Made by a program: the position numbers and the translations under genes. The notes beneath the pieces were generated by a model. The model saw nothing but the letters and a program-made list of their open reading frames with translations, was not told where the DNA came from and did no database searches. Source: Anaeramoeba flamelloides (lineage: Eukaryota; Metamonada; Anaeramoebidae). Taken from it: a stretch of 64,000 nucleotides of DNA. Shown piece after piece: positions 36,938 to 49,706 of the stretch (within the stretch, counting starts at the first letter, position 1; the number at the start of each line of letters is the position of its first letter). Where the stretch lies: contig JANTQA010000051.1 in the NCBI GenBank assembly GCA_027625915.1, positions 1,550,501 to 1,614,500 on the forward strand, written 5' to 3'.

Positions 36938-38082
36938 AAATTTTTAAAAATATTTTCTTCTTTTTATTTTGTAAATTATAAAAATCATAAGCACCTGAAC
37001 ACACTCTAAAACACCACATACCACTCGAAATACCCCTTCTTCACTTCGCATATATCCCAAATTTTGTTTAGAAATTGTAATAAATAATGATAAATTTTTT
37101 TATCATTTAATAATGAAAAAAAAGCATTTATACAAAAATCTTTTTTGAAATCTCTCCCAATTTTTTAACACACTCTTGTTTATTTTAGGATTGATAATTA
37201 TTTATTATTTTTTTTTTTTAGTGAGTATTATAATTTATAAAAAACTGCAAACACTTCAATTAGTGAATGGTTCTCTCTCATTATTTCTTTGAGAATTGAT
37301 TAAATGAAATGTTTTTTTTTTAAAGTTGAATTTAGGTTTTTGTACAAATTTCGAATAGGAGTTTATATCAACATTTAATGAGATAAAATAAATTATAACC
37401 TTTTGATTTTTATTCCAACAATTGCATTTATTATCCAAGCAAAAAATTTATATTTTCCATTTATGAACGCACTTTTCATTTTTTATTTTTTTTTTTTAAT
37501 TTTTTGTCTTTTTCTTTTAAATTATTGAACAGAAAATCAAAATCAATTTAAGCTATAAATTATTTATCAAAAACAAGCTAAATAAGTTTGATAAAAAAAA
37601 AAACAAATACTTCAGTTTCATAAGAAATTTTTACTAAACAATATATTTTTATTTTTTTCATAAAATCCCCCTTATCAAATTTAGAGAAAAAAATCTTCAA
37701 ATTTGTCAATTGTTTTTGATAAGTTGAAAATTCAACTTTAAATATATAAAATTGAAAAATATAAATTTTTTGTTGGATAATAAATGCAATTGTTGGGATA
37801 AAAATCAAAAGATTATAAAATATTTTATCTCATTAACTGTTATAAAAAGATTCGAAATATTATTTTTTTTTAAATAGGAAAATAAAAAACAAAAATTCTC
37901 TTAAATTCCATTATTTGAGTTCTGAATTTTTTAAATTTCTTTTTAAAATCAATTTTATTTAAGAATTTTCTTACAATTCTTTTTATTTTTATTTATATTT
38001 TTTTGGAAAATATTGTAATTAAGAAATACCAAATTTTTTTAAAAAATGGGTATAATAATAATACCTGCTTAAAATCAGTTTG
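36938..38082. other. Noncoding stretch
   Basis: Apart from the short open segment near 36994-37067, only AT-rich sequence. 'tgttggaataaaaatcaaaa'-like words near 37400 recur inverted near 37790, a loose inverted repeat spanning about 37370-37830. Confidence 0.4.
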
Positions 38083-38269
38083 ACTTTTAAGGCATAAACT
38101 TTCAAAAAAATTACGGAAAGAAAAAATCTTAAATTAAGTCACACAATTTGGGAATTTTTTTTATACAATTTTTTTATAATATAATCCGAATTGTGTGTCT
38201 TAATTTGAGATTTTTTTGTGTAATAAATCTCATAGAAAGTTTGTGTCTTAAAAGGTCGAATTGGCTTTA
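38083..38269. mobile_element. TA-flanked hairpin MITE, diverged copy
   Basis: The left arm 'cagtttgacttttaaggca' and the right arm 'ttaaaaggtcgaattggct' match the family ends at 25218-25417. The inner words 'aaattaagtcac' and 'gtcttaatttgagatt' also pair. Arms are diverged, so it is older than the 25.2-kb copy. Confidence 0.7.
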
Positions 38270-38683
38270 TTTTTTATTATTAAAGTTATTTTAAAACTTA
38301 GTAATTTTTTATCCCATATTTTTATGTACACTTTTGAGAGAAAAAAAAATAATTATTTTTGTTCAAAGAAATATATTTTAGAAATTATTTTAGAAATTAT
38401 TTCGATTACAAACTTTAATAAAATTGATAAAAATGTTATCAAAATTTTAAAAATGATAATTAATATGAAAATAATATTTAAACTAATTCTTGTTTTATAT
38501 TAAACAGATTTTTTACTTCTTTTTTGAAACAGTCTATTGATTAATTTTTGAATTTGTCATTAAATTTACTAATATATTTTTATTATATCATTCCCACATA
38601 AAAATAAAAGAAAATAGTAGAAACAAAAGGTGTTCAAATTCATTTGATTGTTTAAATTAAAATACAATTTATGAATAAACGTT

Positions 38684-39385
38684 CTAAACTCCGTTTCAGT
38701 AAAAGGGACCATACATTTTTTCAAATATCAATTATTTTATATAATTGAACGTTGAAGAACAAAAAAGAAATAAACAGAATAATACATATCAAAGGATAGT
38801 TGATATATATCTGAAAGAAAACTAATAAATCAATAGATTTTCTGAAAATTGAAAAATTCAAATTCTTAGGTTAATATTAAGAAAAACAACAATTTTCGTT
38901 TTGGAATTCAATTGGTATTGGACTAATAAACAGGAAACAATTTTAAATTCATTTTTTAAACTTTTCTTTTACAAATAAATTTCCCCAAACGAAGTAGGTT
39001 GGTATTTATGATCTCTATTTGAAAAAGGAAATGAAAATGAAGTGAAAATTTTTCACATTTATTATTCATCATCTCAAGATCAAAGATCGAATAGAATTCC
39101 AATATAAATCAATATGATTTTTCAACAATCATTTCCACAGTTTCAATAACCTTAGAATAATACATTTCAACCAATTGGCTATTGATCTTACAATAGAAAA
39201 AATTTTTTGCAACTGGATGACGTTTTTAAAAAAAACAAAAAATAACAATGTGCAAAAATGTAGAAAAAATGATTTCAATTTTGTAAATTTCCAAAATAAA
39301 TTGTTTCTTATAATATCTTTGCAAACCCTTTAAAAACACGTAATTCGTCCATTACAACTGGCCCCCTTGGACAGAAAAATAGTTT
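38684..39385 (+). repeat. 700-bp repeat, inverted relative to 53281-53962
   Basis: Read in reverse complement, 53281-53962 follows this segment closely. Shared features are 'caaatatcaattattttata', 'gataaatcaatagattttct'-like, the palindromic MITE core with 'aatgaagtgaaaattttt', 'ttgaaactgtggaaatg' in inverse, and 'aaaacacgtaattcgtcca'-like before 'actggcccccttgg'. The CTGGTATTTGAATT-type MITE (38911-39085) sits inside it. Coding potential is absent. Confidence 0.65.
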
Positions 39386-39734
39386 ATATTATAAGAAAAA
39401 TTATTTTTTTTAAAAAAAAACACATCCTCAAATAAGATATACAAAGCAACCCCATTTGTTAAATTATTAATATACGACAGTTGACTCCAGTTACCAGAAT
39501 CTTTTTAATTCTTTTACCTTTTCAGCTTTTTAAGTTCACTCAAATTTGGTAGATATAAGCTCTTTTTAGCATTAAGATAATTAAATTAGTAGCTTTAAAC
39601 CATAAAAAAACTCGGGAATTTACAAGAAGATCTCTGTTTCATCAAATGAAAAAAAAAATTCTAAAAATAAATTTTAATGATTAACACCATTTCAAAAAGT
39701 GTGACTCACCTGAAATAATATTTTAAAATGTATA

Positions 39735-40047
<313 letters not shown>

Positions 40048-40879
40048 AATATTCAACAAACAAAATAAATCTGATTTCTAATTAACTTTTAAATCACCCT
40101 AAATATATAAAAACGCAATATTTTAAAAAATAAAACCCAAAAATAAAAAAACTGAGTCAAAATTTCTGAAAATTGTATTACATATTTTCTATTATGGAAC
40201 TTTTATTGAAAAAAAATTAATAAAATATTTTTTGTTAATAATTAAATTTATTTTCAAAAACAATACATAGTCTCAAAATTCTTAGTGATTATTTATCTTT
40301 TCGAAAATCTTTTTTTTGCACTTCCTTTGCCAAAAAAAAAAATCAAAAAAAAAAAACAAGGAAAAAAAAAAAAACAAACAATTTTTTAAAACAAGGAAAA
40401 CGAAAAACAAATATTTGAAAAAGAAAAAAAAAAAAAATATTAAATTAGAAAAAAAGATTTTGATCCAAAAATTTGAAAATATTTTTTTGATAAGAATATG
40501 GATAAAACCTCTGTATTAAGATTATTAAAATTCTAAAGTTGGTCAAACTTTTTAAAAAATAGTTTAATTTTCTAAAGGAAAACAGTAATTTTCCTATTTT
40601 TTGGTTATTATAATTCTTTGTAATTTACTGGAATTTTTTTTTTTGATTGTAATGGGATATTGGATCTTTGAAATCAAAATATCATTCTTCGCTAATCTAT
40701 TTAGGAAAAAGAACACAAACCAAAAGTAAATCAGAATTGATTTTTTAATTTTTAATTTTTTCTTACAATTTTTCTTTTAAATAATTAGATTTTATTCAAT
40801 TCTGTTTAGGATCCAGGAAGGCGACCAAATGAATCTTTGATATTAACAATTTAACAAACTAATATAATATATAGGAGGT
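40048..40879. other. Noncoding, A-rich stretch
   Basis: The poly-Lys/Asn frame at 40316-40519 is a translation of A runs and is not a gene. Nothing else is seen. Confidence 0.55.
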
Positions 40880-41650
40880 GTTTATTTTCAACAAATTCTT
40901 TCTTTAAGAATACCAAATCAATAAGATAAACATATCCAAATGAACTTGTTGAAATCAAGAATGAAAAAAAAAAAAAAAAATAGAACAAAACCTTATTTTC
41001 AAAGATATGTATTCTTTTTCTCATCTAAATTTGTATGAATCCAAAAAGGTAATTACCATGACCCATGTACAATTTGTCTTTTATTATTATGGGGTTAAAC
41101 TTTTTTTAACAAATTTGTTTTCAGATTCTTTTTTCAAATATTTATTATCAAAATAAACCAAAACAAAGAATACTGTTTGAAAGATTATAGGAAAAGGGCT
41201 GAATCATTGGAATCAAAAAACATTTACGAAAGATTTAACCCAAAATAAAAGAAAAATTTAGAAGTAATTTCAATCAGAATTCAGAATTATTTTTAATTCT
41301 CGTTTTAATAGAAAAAAAATAATTTATAAAATCAAATCAATTTGTTCAATAAATCTTTTTTCATAAAGAAGAATTGAATAAATATCCTATTTTCTGAACC
41401 AACGAATTTTTAGACAAATTAATTGAAAATTAGAATTAAAATCATTTTTGGAATATCCAGTATAAATAACAAGTAATTTGAAAATGAAAAAATTTCCCAA
41501 TAAAAAGTTTTTCCATGAAGAATAAAAAATAAAATCAAATAAATAAGAAGTAATTGTATAGAATTTTACAGATAAGATCAAGAAATAAATGATTTTTATT
41601 TATTTTTCCTTGTTCAATTTTTTAATTTTTTTGATTTCCTTTTTTTAAAT
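40880..41650. repeat. Dispersed repeat downstream of AP-2 sigma (pair with 32500-33300)
   Basis: The better preserved words are 'gttgaaatcaagaatgaaaa', 'aaacaaagaatactgtt', 'attggaatcaaaaaacattt' and 'ttacagataagatcaag'. Same orientation as the copy beside profilin, and the same position relative to the neighbouring gene's 3' end. Confidence 0.6.
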
Positions 41651-42177
41651 TTGGTATGTAAATATATTATATATGGAAAGATGACACACCATGTAATTTT
41701 ATTTAAAGGATTCTATGTTATTTGGTTCAAGAAAGGATTTGAAGTTATTTGGTTCAATTTATCAGAAACGGTAGCAATTAAAATTAGTAAAATGTACCTA
41801 CTGCCTTAAAAAGAATTCAATTTTTAAAATTACTAAAGATGATGTCGTTCTTTTGTTATTTTAAGAATAACACTTGTCAAAATAAAAGATAATTTAAAAA
41901 AAAAAAAAAACCTTAAAAAACAAAATATTTTATTGAAAAATAAAAAAGATAGGTGACGAAGAAAAAAGGAAAAATTTTCAACCAATCATTTCTGCAGTTC
42001 TTTTGAGATCATAAGGTGAATTTTGATTTAAGGCTGGCTGTAATCCATAAATAAATATATTTTTAATCAAAAAGAAAAGATATTTTGAATTACAAAAATA
42101 AAAAGAAAAGAACAAATTTTTCATTCTGTTTTTTTTTTTTTTTCCTTTGTTTGGTTTATTTTTCGTTGTTTAAATAA

Positions 42178-43120
42178 TTAATTCAGGCGATCTAAATCGC
42201 TCATTCGTTTTAAGACTATTTTTTTGCTTGTTTCTTGGATTTCACCTGTTAAAAACATTTCATCCATAAGTGCATAACATTTCCAGAAATGAAAAACAAT
42301 ATCAAGTTCACATACATTTCCAAAATAAGCATCAAGTGACTGATGTGTTTCAAAGTTAATGTTAATTCATGAATGACAAATGATAGTGGATAATAAACAT
42401 GAAAGAATGAAAAAAAGAAAAAAAAGAAAAAAAGAAATTTTTAGATGTTTTATTGTTTAAAAAAAATCAGGAAAAAGAGCGAAATTAAAAAGGAACGAAA
42501 GTTCGTGGGTTTTGAATTTTTATTCAAACAAAAATAAAAATTTTGGGTGAATAACACAAAATCGAAAAAAAAAAAGAAAATGAAAAAGAAAATGTAAAAA
42601 TGATTACTTCTACAAAAAGGTGGATTGATTCCAATGCAGCTAATTCGTTATCGGTTGTATCAACACACATGCCAAAAAAGAGACCAGCATATCTACGATA
42701 TACGATTTTATAGGTTCGGTACTGTAATTTAACAAATATTTATATTTAAAGAATCCTAAAACAAAATTAGAAATAACAAAAAACCGAAGAAAAAGGAAAA
42801 AAAAAAAAAAAAAAGTAATTGAGAATTATGATTGGCTTACCTCAATAAAATTAGCAAGCTTTGGATCTCTGACATTTACAAGCTTATAAAAATCTGAAAG
42901 TAGTTTGTTTTTTTCTTCATCACTACATGGGAAGTACCAACGAGACAAACGTGTTTTGCCTTGTCTATTTTGAACTAGAATATAGCGGATCTAAAAAAAT
43001 TTAAAAAAGAACATAAAATTCAGATAGCCGATAAAAAAAAATTATTAAATATCATTTCTTTTTGTTTTCCTGTTTAACACAGTCAAAAAAAAGTTTTGAA
43101 AAGAAAAAAACTATTACCAT
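42178..43120 (-). CDS. AP-2 clathrin adaptor sigma subunit, four exons
   Basis: Exons: 43120-43118 (ATG alone, donor GTAATA), 42990-42841, 42721-42608 and 42339-42178. Introns are 127, 119 and 268 nt with acceptors TTTAG, TACAG and ATCAG, all in phase 0. The product is 142 residues, exactly the length of human AP2S1. It starts [19 protein letters not shown] (Arg15 used in acidic-dileucine binding), continues [25 protein letters not shown], then the AP-2-type [20 protein letters not shown] (Val88 equivalent present) and [14 protein letters not shown], ending [18 protein letters not shown] and DLDRLN. These features fit AP-2 rather than the AP-1 sigma chain. Sigma-2 is part of the AP-2 core and reads dileucine sorting signals at the plasma membrane. 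A 447-bp inverted-repeat element sits 43 bases upstream of the ATG. Confidence 0.96.
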
Positions 43121-43162
43121 TAGAAACAAAAAAATTAAAAAATGAAAAAAATAATTCTTACA

Positions 43163-43609
43163 CACGACAAGAATAGCACAAAAATTGTAGTCACTTTTTT
43201 TCCTTAGCAACACTTTGTTTTTTTAAAATTGTTCCAAATTTTGAAAGGAATTAGAAGATCACAATGCAACAACTTTCAATTTAAAAGTTTTTACAAGTTA
43301 TACTTTTAAAAACATGTAATTTAAACAACTTTCCAATTTTTGGTTTTCATAAAAAGAGTTTCAGGTTATTGAAAGTTTACAAATATTTTTCTTTGAGATA
43401 ACTTTCAAAAATTTCAATTAAATTCAAAATGCTATCTTTTGTTAATTATTATTTTTATCCCTTTTTTCGGCTTACAAAAGTTTGTATCAAGTATTTGAAA
43501 TTTGAAACAATATGAAAGAATATCAGAGACTGAAATCTTGCAGACTGTCAGCCTGAAAGTTGGAAAAAGTCTTGAAAGTATTTGTATGGATTGTGCTATT
43601 CTTGTCGTG
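43163..43609. mobile_element. 447-bp inverted-repeat element just upstream of AP-2 sigma
   Basis: The perfect 19-bp ends CACGACAAGAATAGCACAA and TTGTGCTATTCTTGTCGTG enclose ~410 bp without an open frame. CA follows both tips outside, possibly a short target duplication. It lies where promoter or 5' leader sequence of the minus-strand AP-2 sigma gene should be. No other copy was noticed in the window. Confidence 0.75.
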
Positions 43610-46534
43610 CATTTGTTTTTAAAATTGAACTAAATGTCCTATTGAAGATAAAATTCAAGAACAAGAACTTTTTGTATTATTTGTACGGAAAAAATGGAAG
43701 ACTTGAGAACTTATGGTATTTTCGTTAAAACAAAAAATCTTGTTCTTAAAATAACTTGTTAAGACTTGGTTAAAACTCTATTTAGAAATTAACCCAATGT
43801 TCTCTTAATATTCAAATATTCGCACGCTAAATGATTAAAGATATAGACCAATAAACAATAAGTTAAGATAACATTTGTCCCTTAAGGTTTACACCATACT
43901 CAAGACCATCTTTTTTCTATCCAAAACAATGTAAGACTGTATTATTTAAGTTCCTATATGATCGTTCTTCGATTTGGTATGTATTTTAAAAGATTCAAAA
44001 AAGGCTAAATTTTGAATTTATTTTATATTTTTTTCAGAAATCTGATTTGACAAGTCGAAAGCAGAGAGACTAGAAGTTAAATTATCAAAAAAATTTTGAT
44101 TTATAGTTTTCCAATCAAAATTTTTTATTAGGGTTTGGCTTTATTAGGTGCTTTTCAAAAATGAATTTTTTGATTTTTGTAAGGAAATTGAATTAAAGGG
44201 AAAGGAAAATATCAATTTAAAACCCAAACAATATTTTATATTAAAGAGCTTTTTATTTATTAATCTTACACTCACCAATTCTTTTTTTCCGAAAAAAAAA
44301 TTAAATAAATTGTAATTTACCCTAGTAAAAATATCCCATGTTTATAACTTTAATCCATTATATAAATTTAACTCTTACAAATAATATTTACTCAATTCTA
44401 AACTAAAAGAAACAAACCAATGTAGTGAAAACAGCATATAAACTGGTAACATGGTTCTTTAAAGAAAATTTAAAAAAGAATTCTGAAGATATTGAAAGAT
44501 TAAAAAGAAATTTTTAGACAAAAAAATGTGCATAATTGATTTCTCAGAAATTTTGTAAAAAATCATTTAAAATTGTAAATCTCAGAAAATTTGTGAAACA
44601 AAAGCATTTAATATTATTGAATCATTTACATTAATCAAAGATCAAACCTAATTAGTCAATTTATTTCCGAACCAAGAATATATACCCCTTTCTCTATCTT
44701 CAAATAAATAAGTCTGAAAAAAAAAAAAAAATAGAGTTAAATTTTAGTAATGGGTTAAAGGTTGTCAATATGGGTTATTTAAACCATCGTAATTGCCTTT
44801 TAAAACCACTATTAAAATTAATACCAAGTTGAAGATCGATTAAGCTAATAACTAAAATAATACATAATGACACCTTTCACAAGACATTTTTTTTTTAAAT
44901 TTCAAGGATTGTGAATCTTCAATTCGTATTTCAACAAAAAAAAAAAAAAAGAAAATAAATTCATTTTTTACTCAATATCAAAATTTCTACTAAAGAAGAA
45001 GATTGATCAGATAAGAACAAAAATAACATGATCTTAAAATAAAAACATTTTTTTTTCAATTTTCAGGGAAAGTAAACTTTCAGGGATAAACAAACTAAAA
45101 AAATTATCTAGTTAAATTATACATAATTTCAAAAAAAAATTAAGGTATCTTTAATATGAAAAATAAATATAAAAAATCTAATTACAATATAAATAGCACA
45201 TTTTTATGACCATTTTTGTAAATGGATTATTGGATTTCAAAATTTGATTCATTTCATTAATTTTCACCTTTACAAAATCCATAAAATTCTTTAATTATTT
45301 CAATAAAAAATTATTTTCTTTGAAAAAAATCCCATATTTTATGAAGAAAATGTATAAAAACACACTTTAAAATTTAAAAAATAAAACTCTGAAATATCCA
45401 AGGTAAAAAAATGCACCCCTTTTCAAAAAAAAAAAAAAACGATAATTATTACTATTTGAAAAAAAAAAAATGGAAGCTCTTTCGCCAACACAAATTTCAA
45501 ATCATTTTTTTCTTTTTTTAAATTAAAAATTATCAGAGAAAAAAAAATCAATCTATTGAATTAAAAATATCATCAATTTTTTTTTTTAAAATTGTGGTTA
45601 TTTACTACTAATAGCTTTAAAGAATAACCATTTAATTGGATTATTTTGAACTCAGATATTATATCATAATCTTCTAATTATAGAGAGTTTGAAATAATAT
45701 ACAGACAAAATGTACCAATAGATTGTAATACTATTTTTCAAATCTTTAAATATTATCAAACAAATAACCAAGTAATAATTCTAATAAAAAGATATTTGAA
45801 ATATTCTATAATAATTTTTGGAAAAATATCAATTCATTCCAAGTCTCTTAATAATTGTAAAAGAAAAATAATCTTTAGGCTACCCAATAAATTGTTCTGG
45901 GTTAGTTGTATTTGTAAAGAGTGACTTGAAACTAAAAATTTTATTGTGAAATTACACTTCTTTTTTGACAACACCACATAATTCTAAAAAATAAAAATTT
46001 TGAGAGGGTCTTATTTCATACTATCCAATTTTCAAAAAACGTTAAAAAGAATTATAAATTGAAAAAATTCAATGTTTTTTATAAAAAAATTCATGTTTTC
46101 TTCATTATCTTTACATGTACTCAAAGTTCTTGAATTTGAAATTATGTTATTTTTTCAAAGATAAAAATAAATTTAATCTAATTTATTCTTATTTGCTAAT
46201 ATCATACATTTCACAGAGTAATGATTTTGTAACATTTTAAAGAAAAAAATAAATCATTTGAGAAATGATTAAATGGAAAAAAAATAATTCTTCGAGATCA
46301 CAAAAAGTACCCAATGTCAATAATTCCAAACTAAGATACTTTTTCCACAAATTTATGATTAAAAAAAAATTAATATAGAAAACAAGTGACACCATTTAGG
46401 TATTTTTTCCTACAAATGCCGTGGGCTTCAATTGTTTGTTTTTAAAGAAAGATGGTATAAAAAGCTGAGTAGTTTTTTAATTGGTATTAATTACTTATAA
46501 AAATTACATTTCTTTTGATATAACAAAAATAATA

Positions 46535-46640
46535 TATAGTCAGTTCCACGTGTAAGACTTGAACTTTCTATGAAATTTAAGACACCAAAAAATCTCAAAT
46601 TAAACACTGTTTTTTAAAATTTTGTCTCAAATTCCAAAAA
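46535..46640. mobile_element. TA-flanked hairpin MITE, left half only
   Basis: Begins TATAGTCAGTTCCACGTGTA and continues 'gaaatttaagacacc' and 'aaatctcaaatta' as in the left arm of the family. The right arm is missing. Confidence 0.55.
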
Positions 46641-46739
46641 GAAAGATTAATTAAATGTCTAAAAATAACATTTCTAATTGATTTTTATGAAGATCTTACT
46701 TTTTTTCATAGAATAATTAATTCTACAGTGATCAAAATA

Positions 46740-46935
46740 ATTCGTTCACAAAGAATAAAATTAGTGTTATAAAATATAATCCATGCTTTTTTTTCTTCTT
46801 GTTCCAATACAACAACCAATTGACTATTAAATAGTATAACTAAGTTCAAATCAATTTTGAAGGTAAATACCCTGATATTTTCATATCAATATTAAATTCG
46901 GAATGCAATTAGTTCAAATTTTTTCGCAATATTCG
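46740..46935 (-). repeat. Dispersed coding-like relic, copy 3
   Basis: On the minus strand 'ttcaaaattgatttgaactta' matches the FKIDLNL core of the family. An EQEEKKAWII stretch follows, comparable to the EEEKS stretch at 22.6 kb. More decayed than copy 2. Confidence 0.4.
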
Positions 46936-47467
46936 GAGATGTTTTTTGGGTTTTTTTGAAGTTTTTTATATGATATAAATATTTACTCTTTTTTCTGAGA
47001 TTAATTTACAATTTGATCCTTTATTTTTAGAATTTCTCTTTTAAATAATAGAACTTTTAGAAACAAAAACCATCTTTAGTCAGGGTTTATTATCATCTTC
47101 TTTGATTGTCTGATGTATAAGTCTTCTATAACAAAAAAACTCGCTTTTTATTTTTGAAACATGGATTAAATTTTTTGATAACTTTTTTGACAACAGTAAT
47201 ATTTGTTAACTTTGAGTAAAAATTTTCTTTTGTTAATTGGAAAATAACAGTATTTCAAATCGTTCTTGAATTGTCATTGGAACTCTAGCAAACAAAACTG
47301 CCGAATCCCAATAACCAGACACTTTAATTGTGGACAAATCGAAACTCAAGTTATTCACTTGACTAATTAGGTATTTGGATTCTGAAACCTATTCATTGAT
47401 AACTTTCTCAAACACAAGAAAAAAATTAAGAGTGTGACGAACAGATAGTCTTAAAAATATTCAATTC

Positions 47468-48233
47468 TTAAGGGATTAGCGTCTACCAAGGAGAAGCCTA
47501 GGATCAAAGTATGTTGTTCTTGGACCTAACCACATTAGTGCTACATGGTTCAAATGTCTCAAAAAAATCGATTGCAAAGTAGTAGTATTTCTTGATCTCA
47601 TCAATTAAAAATGATCTATGTATTAGTAAAAAACCCAGCAAATTAAGAATAAAATCTGCATTTCGCCATAAATTTAAAGATTGAATTATCAATATTCAGA
47701 CTACAAAGTCATAAAATATCTTTCTTAAATTTATGGCGAAATGTAGATTAGTTACTAAAAAATTCGTTTTTTTTAAAAAATTAAATAATTAACCAATATA
47801 GTTTTTTGTCAAATTATTTCTCAAATCATGCAAATATATTGATGTTATTAGCAGAACCTTATCAAAAGCAAACAAAACTAATCAGTCTTTGTACTTTTAT
47901 GTTGATGATTATTGAGTTAATCTTTGAAATTCAAAAATTATAAAAATAGTTACTTTTGGAAGTTCTAAATCTAAATTATTAAATACCAAAATACTTTATT
48001 TTGGGTTTTTATTTTTAGATTTGGAAAAGGAATTAAAAAAAAATTTTTCAAAATGAAACCTTTTTTAATTGTAATCCTTGGTAAAAAATGTAATAATTTA
48101 TTGCCCAATAAGATTTATAATAGATTTTTTAGAGTTACAGAAGCTATTTGAGCCATGGTACACTAATACCATTTACACCCAATTACAACATACTTTGATT
48201 ATAGAGAAATCTATGGTGACGCTAATCCCTTAA
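47468..48233 (+). mobile_element. TTAA-flanked MITE, copy 2
   Basis: Starts TTAAGGGATTAGCGTCTACC and ends GGTGACGCTAATCCCTTAA. 766 bp, collinear with copies 1 and 3. The internal palindrome is clear here: 'catttcgccataaattta' against 'taaatttatggcgaaatg'. It ends only 77 bases before the RCC1 start codon, so it may supply or disrupt promoter sequence of that gene. Confidence 0.82.
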
Positions 48234-48309
48234 GGTTTAACATATGAATTTTTTTCTCATTTTTTTATTTTTCTTTTAGCTGACATAAAACAAAAACCAT
48301 CAAGACAAA

Positions 48310-49266
48310 ATGACACAAAATAAAAAATTTGTCCCTAATGGGTACTCGCACGGCGAAAACACCAACAATGCACTGGGCCACCTTACAAACGACAGCCCTG
48401 TTCCTTTACCGATTCCTTTTTTTTTTCATAAAGTCGCTTGTGGCTATCAAACCTCAGCTTTTTTGGTTAGTGATAAACACAACGAGGGGTGTTATAACAC
48501 GATCCTCTATAACCACAGCACAAAAAAAGAATTTAAGATGGCAAAAGAAGTCAAAAGCATTTCTGCTGGTTGCTACCACATTCTTTTCCAAACTGTTGAC
48601 AATGAGGTTTATGGTTTTGGCAGATCCACTCGCGGCCAGCTGGGGAAGGCTAACGAAACAATTGACACACCAAAAAAATTAGAATTTTTCAAAGGGAAGC
48701 CCTTTCACGTGAAGAAGGCATTATGTGGCGGCGACTCAAGTTACTTTTTGTGCTCGAACAATGAACTTTATTTTGTTGGAATGACACAATTTGGCACCTT
48801 TTCTGAAAGCTTTCAAACTAATAAAGACTCAATAATACCTGTTCTGATTTCTACAGACGTTGAAGACTTTTATGTTGGTGTCTATGGCTTCCACATGTTC
48901 TTTAGAAAGACAAATGACAGCAAATTGTATGCAAGAGGTAATGGTAAACATGGGCAACTTGGCCTAGGCACAAAACTGTGTCATGTCTCGGAAAACAAAC
49001 CTTGTCCCAAGATCGACTCATCAGAGATCGTTACAATGTCTTTAGGACACGAGTACTCCTGTCTAGTTCTTAACAAACAAACAAACAACAGCAACACAGT
49101 TTATGGATGTGGCTCCACTCATAACGGAAGCGGCACTGAATCATCTTATTGGTTAATTCTTAAGGAACTAAACGATAAAAATGTTGTTGAGATTGAATCA
49201 GGTTGTTGGCACACGATAGCTAGAACGTCCACTAATGAGTTTTATGTTTGGGGTAATTGTGGTAAT
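48310..49266 (+). CDS. RCC1-repeat protein (N-terminal part of an RCC1-BTB gene)
   Basis: An open frame of 319 codons from MTQNKKFVPNGYSHGENTN to a GTAAGC donor after FYVWGNCGN. Six RCC1 blades are visible, each with the cysteine/glycine-then-His core: KVACGYQTSAFLV, SISAGCYHILFQTVDNEVYG, KALCGGDSSYFLCSNNELYF, FYVGVYGFHMFF with GKHGQLGLG, MSLGHEYSCLVL and IESGCWHTIARTSTNEFYVW. RCC1 propellers normally have seven blades, so one is missing here. Beyond the donor, a 58-nt intron (acceptor TTTCCAG at 49324) leads quickly to a stop. A coding-like tail in other frames runs to about 49670 (KFLQNGSVFNLSKVSNV; FNPLTGNFTPSLDIFTHQRE). So the 3' end is either decayed or spliced to the distant BTB exon. 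G/C content is clearly higher than in the BTB half. Confidence 0.8.
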
Positions 49267-49324
49267 GTAAGCACAATGCTTTTCTTGTTTTTTTCTAATT
49301 ATTTTTTTCTTTTTTCATTTCCAG

Positions 49325-49669
49325 AGACCTTACAAAATTTTTGCAAAATGGTTCTGTTTTTAACCTTTCAAAAGTCAGCAATGTAACAAGCACGTGCAAT
49401 CTATTTTAACCCGCTAACGGGAAATTTCACCCCTTCTCTTGATATATTCACTCACCAAAGAGAGAAAAGAAATTTACCAAGAGGCCAAATACGATACACA
49501 CCAAACTGCTTATTTTTTTAAAAACACAAACTTTTTATATGTGAAAATTTTAAAGTATATCATTTTTTTTATAACTACTGATAAGAAAGAGATTAGAACG
49601 ATAAAAAGTAAAAGATTGTACTGTTTTTGCCTCGGAAAGATTATGCGAAATGATTTAGGCTATTAGGCA
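49325..49669 (+). pseudogene. Frame-shifted tail after the RCC1 exon
   Basis: Three successive frames of the + strand look like protein: DLTKFLQNGSVFNLSKVSN to a stop near 49409; FNPLTGNFTPSLDIFTHQRE, then NLPRGQIRYTPNCLFF, to a stop near 49519; and YFFKNTNFLYVKILKY onward to 49669. Frame changes fall at T runs. This suggests that the original C-terminal part of this RCC1 gene has decayed. The short open frame at 49439-49666 is part of this tail, not a separate gene. Confidence 0.5.
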
Positions 49670-49706
49670 AAGTCTGTAAATTTGTGTTAACTGTCAAACC
49701 TAAAAC

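Larger units (their letters stand above)
43610..47467. other. Noncoding, repeat-derived stretch
   Basis: Mostly featureless AT-rich DNA. It holds a truncated hairpin MITE (46535-46640) and the relic copy at 46740-46935, followed by its associated inverted segment to about 47230. No gene is seen. Confidence 0.5.

Noticed and set aside
40316-40519. Lys/Asn-rich 67-codon frame
   Set aside because: A translation of A runs.
49439-49666. 75-codon frame as a separate gene
   Set aside because: It continues the frame-shifted tail of the RCC1 exon and lacks an ATG start.
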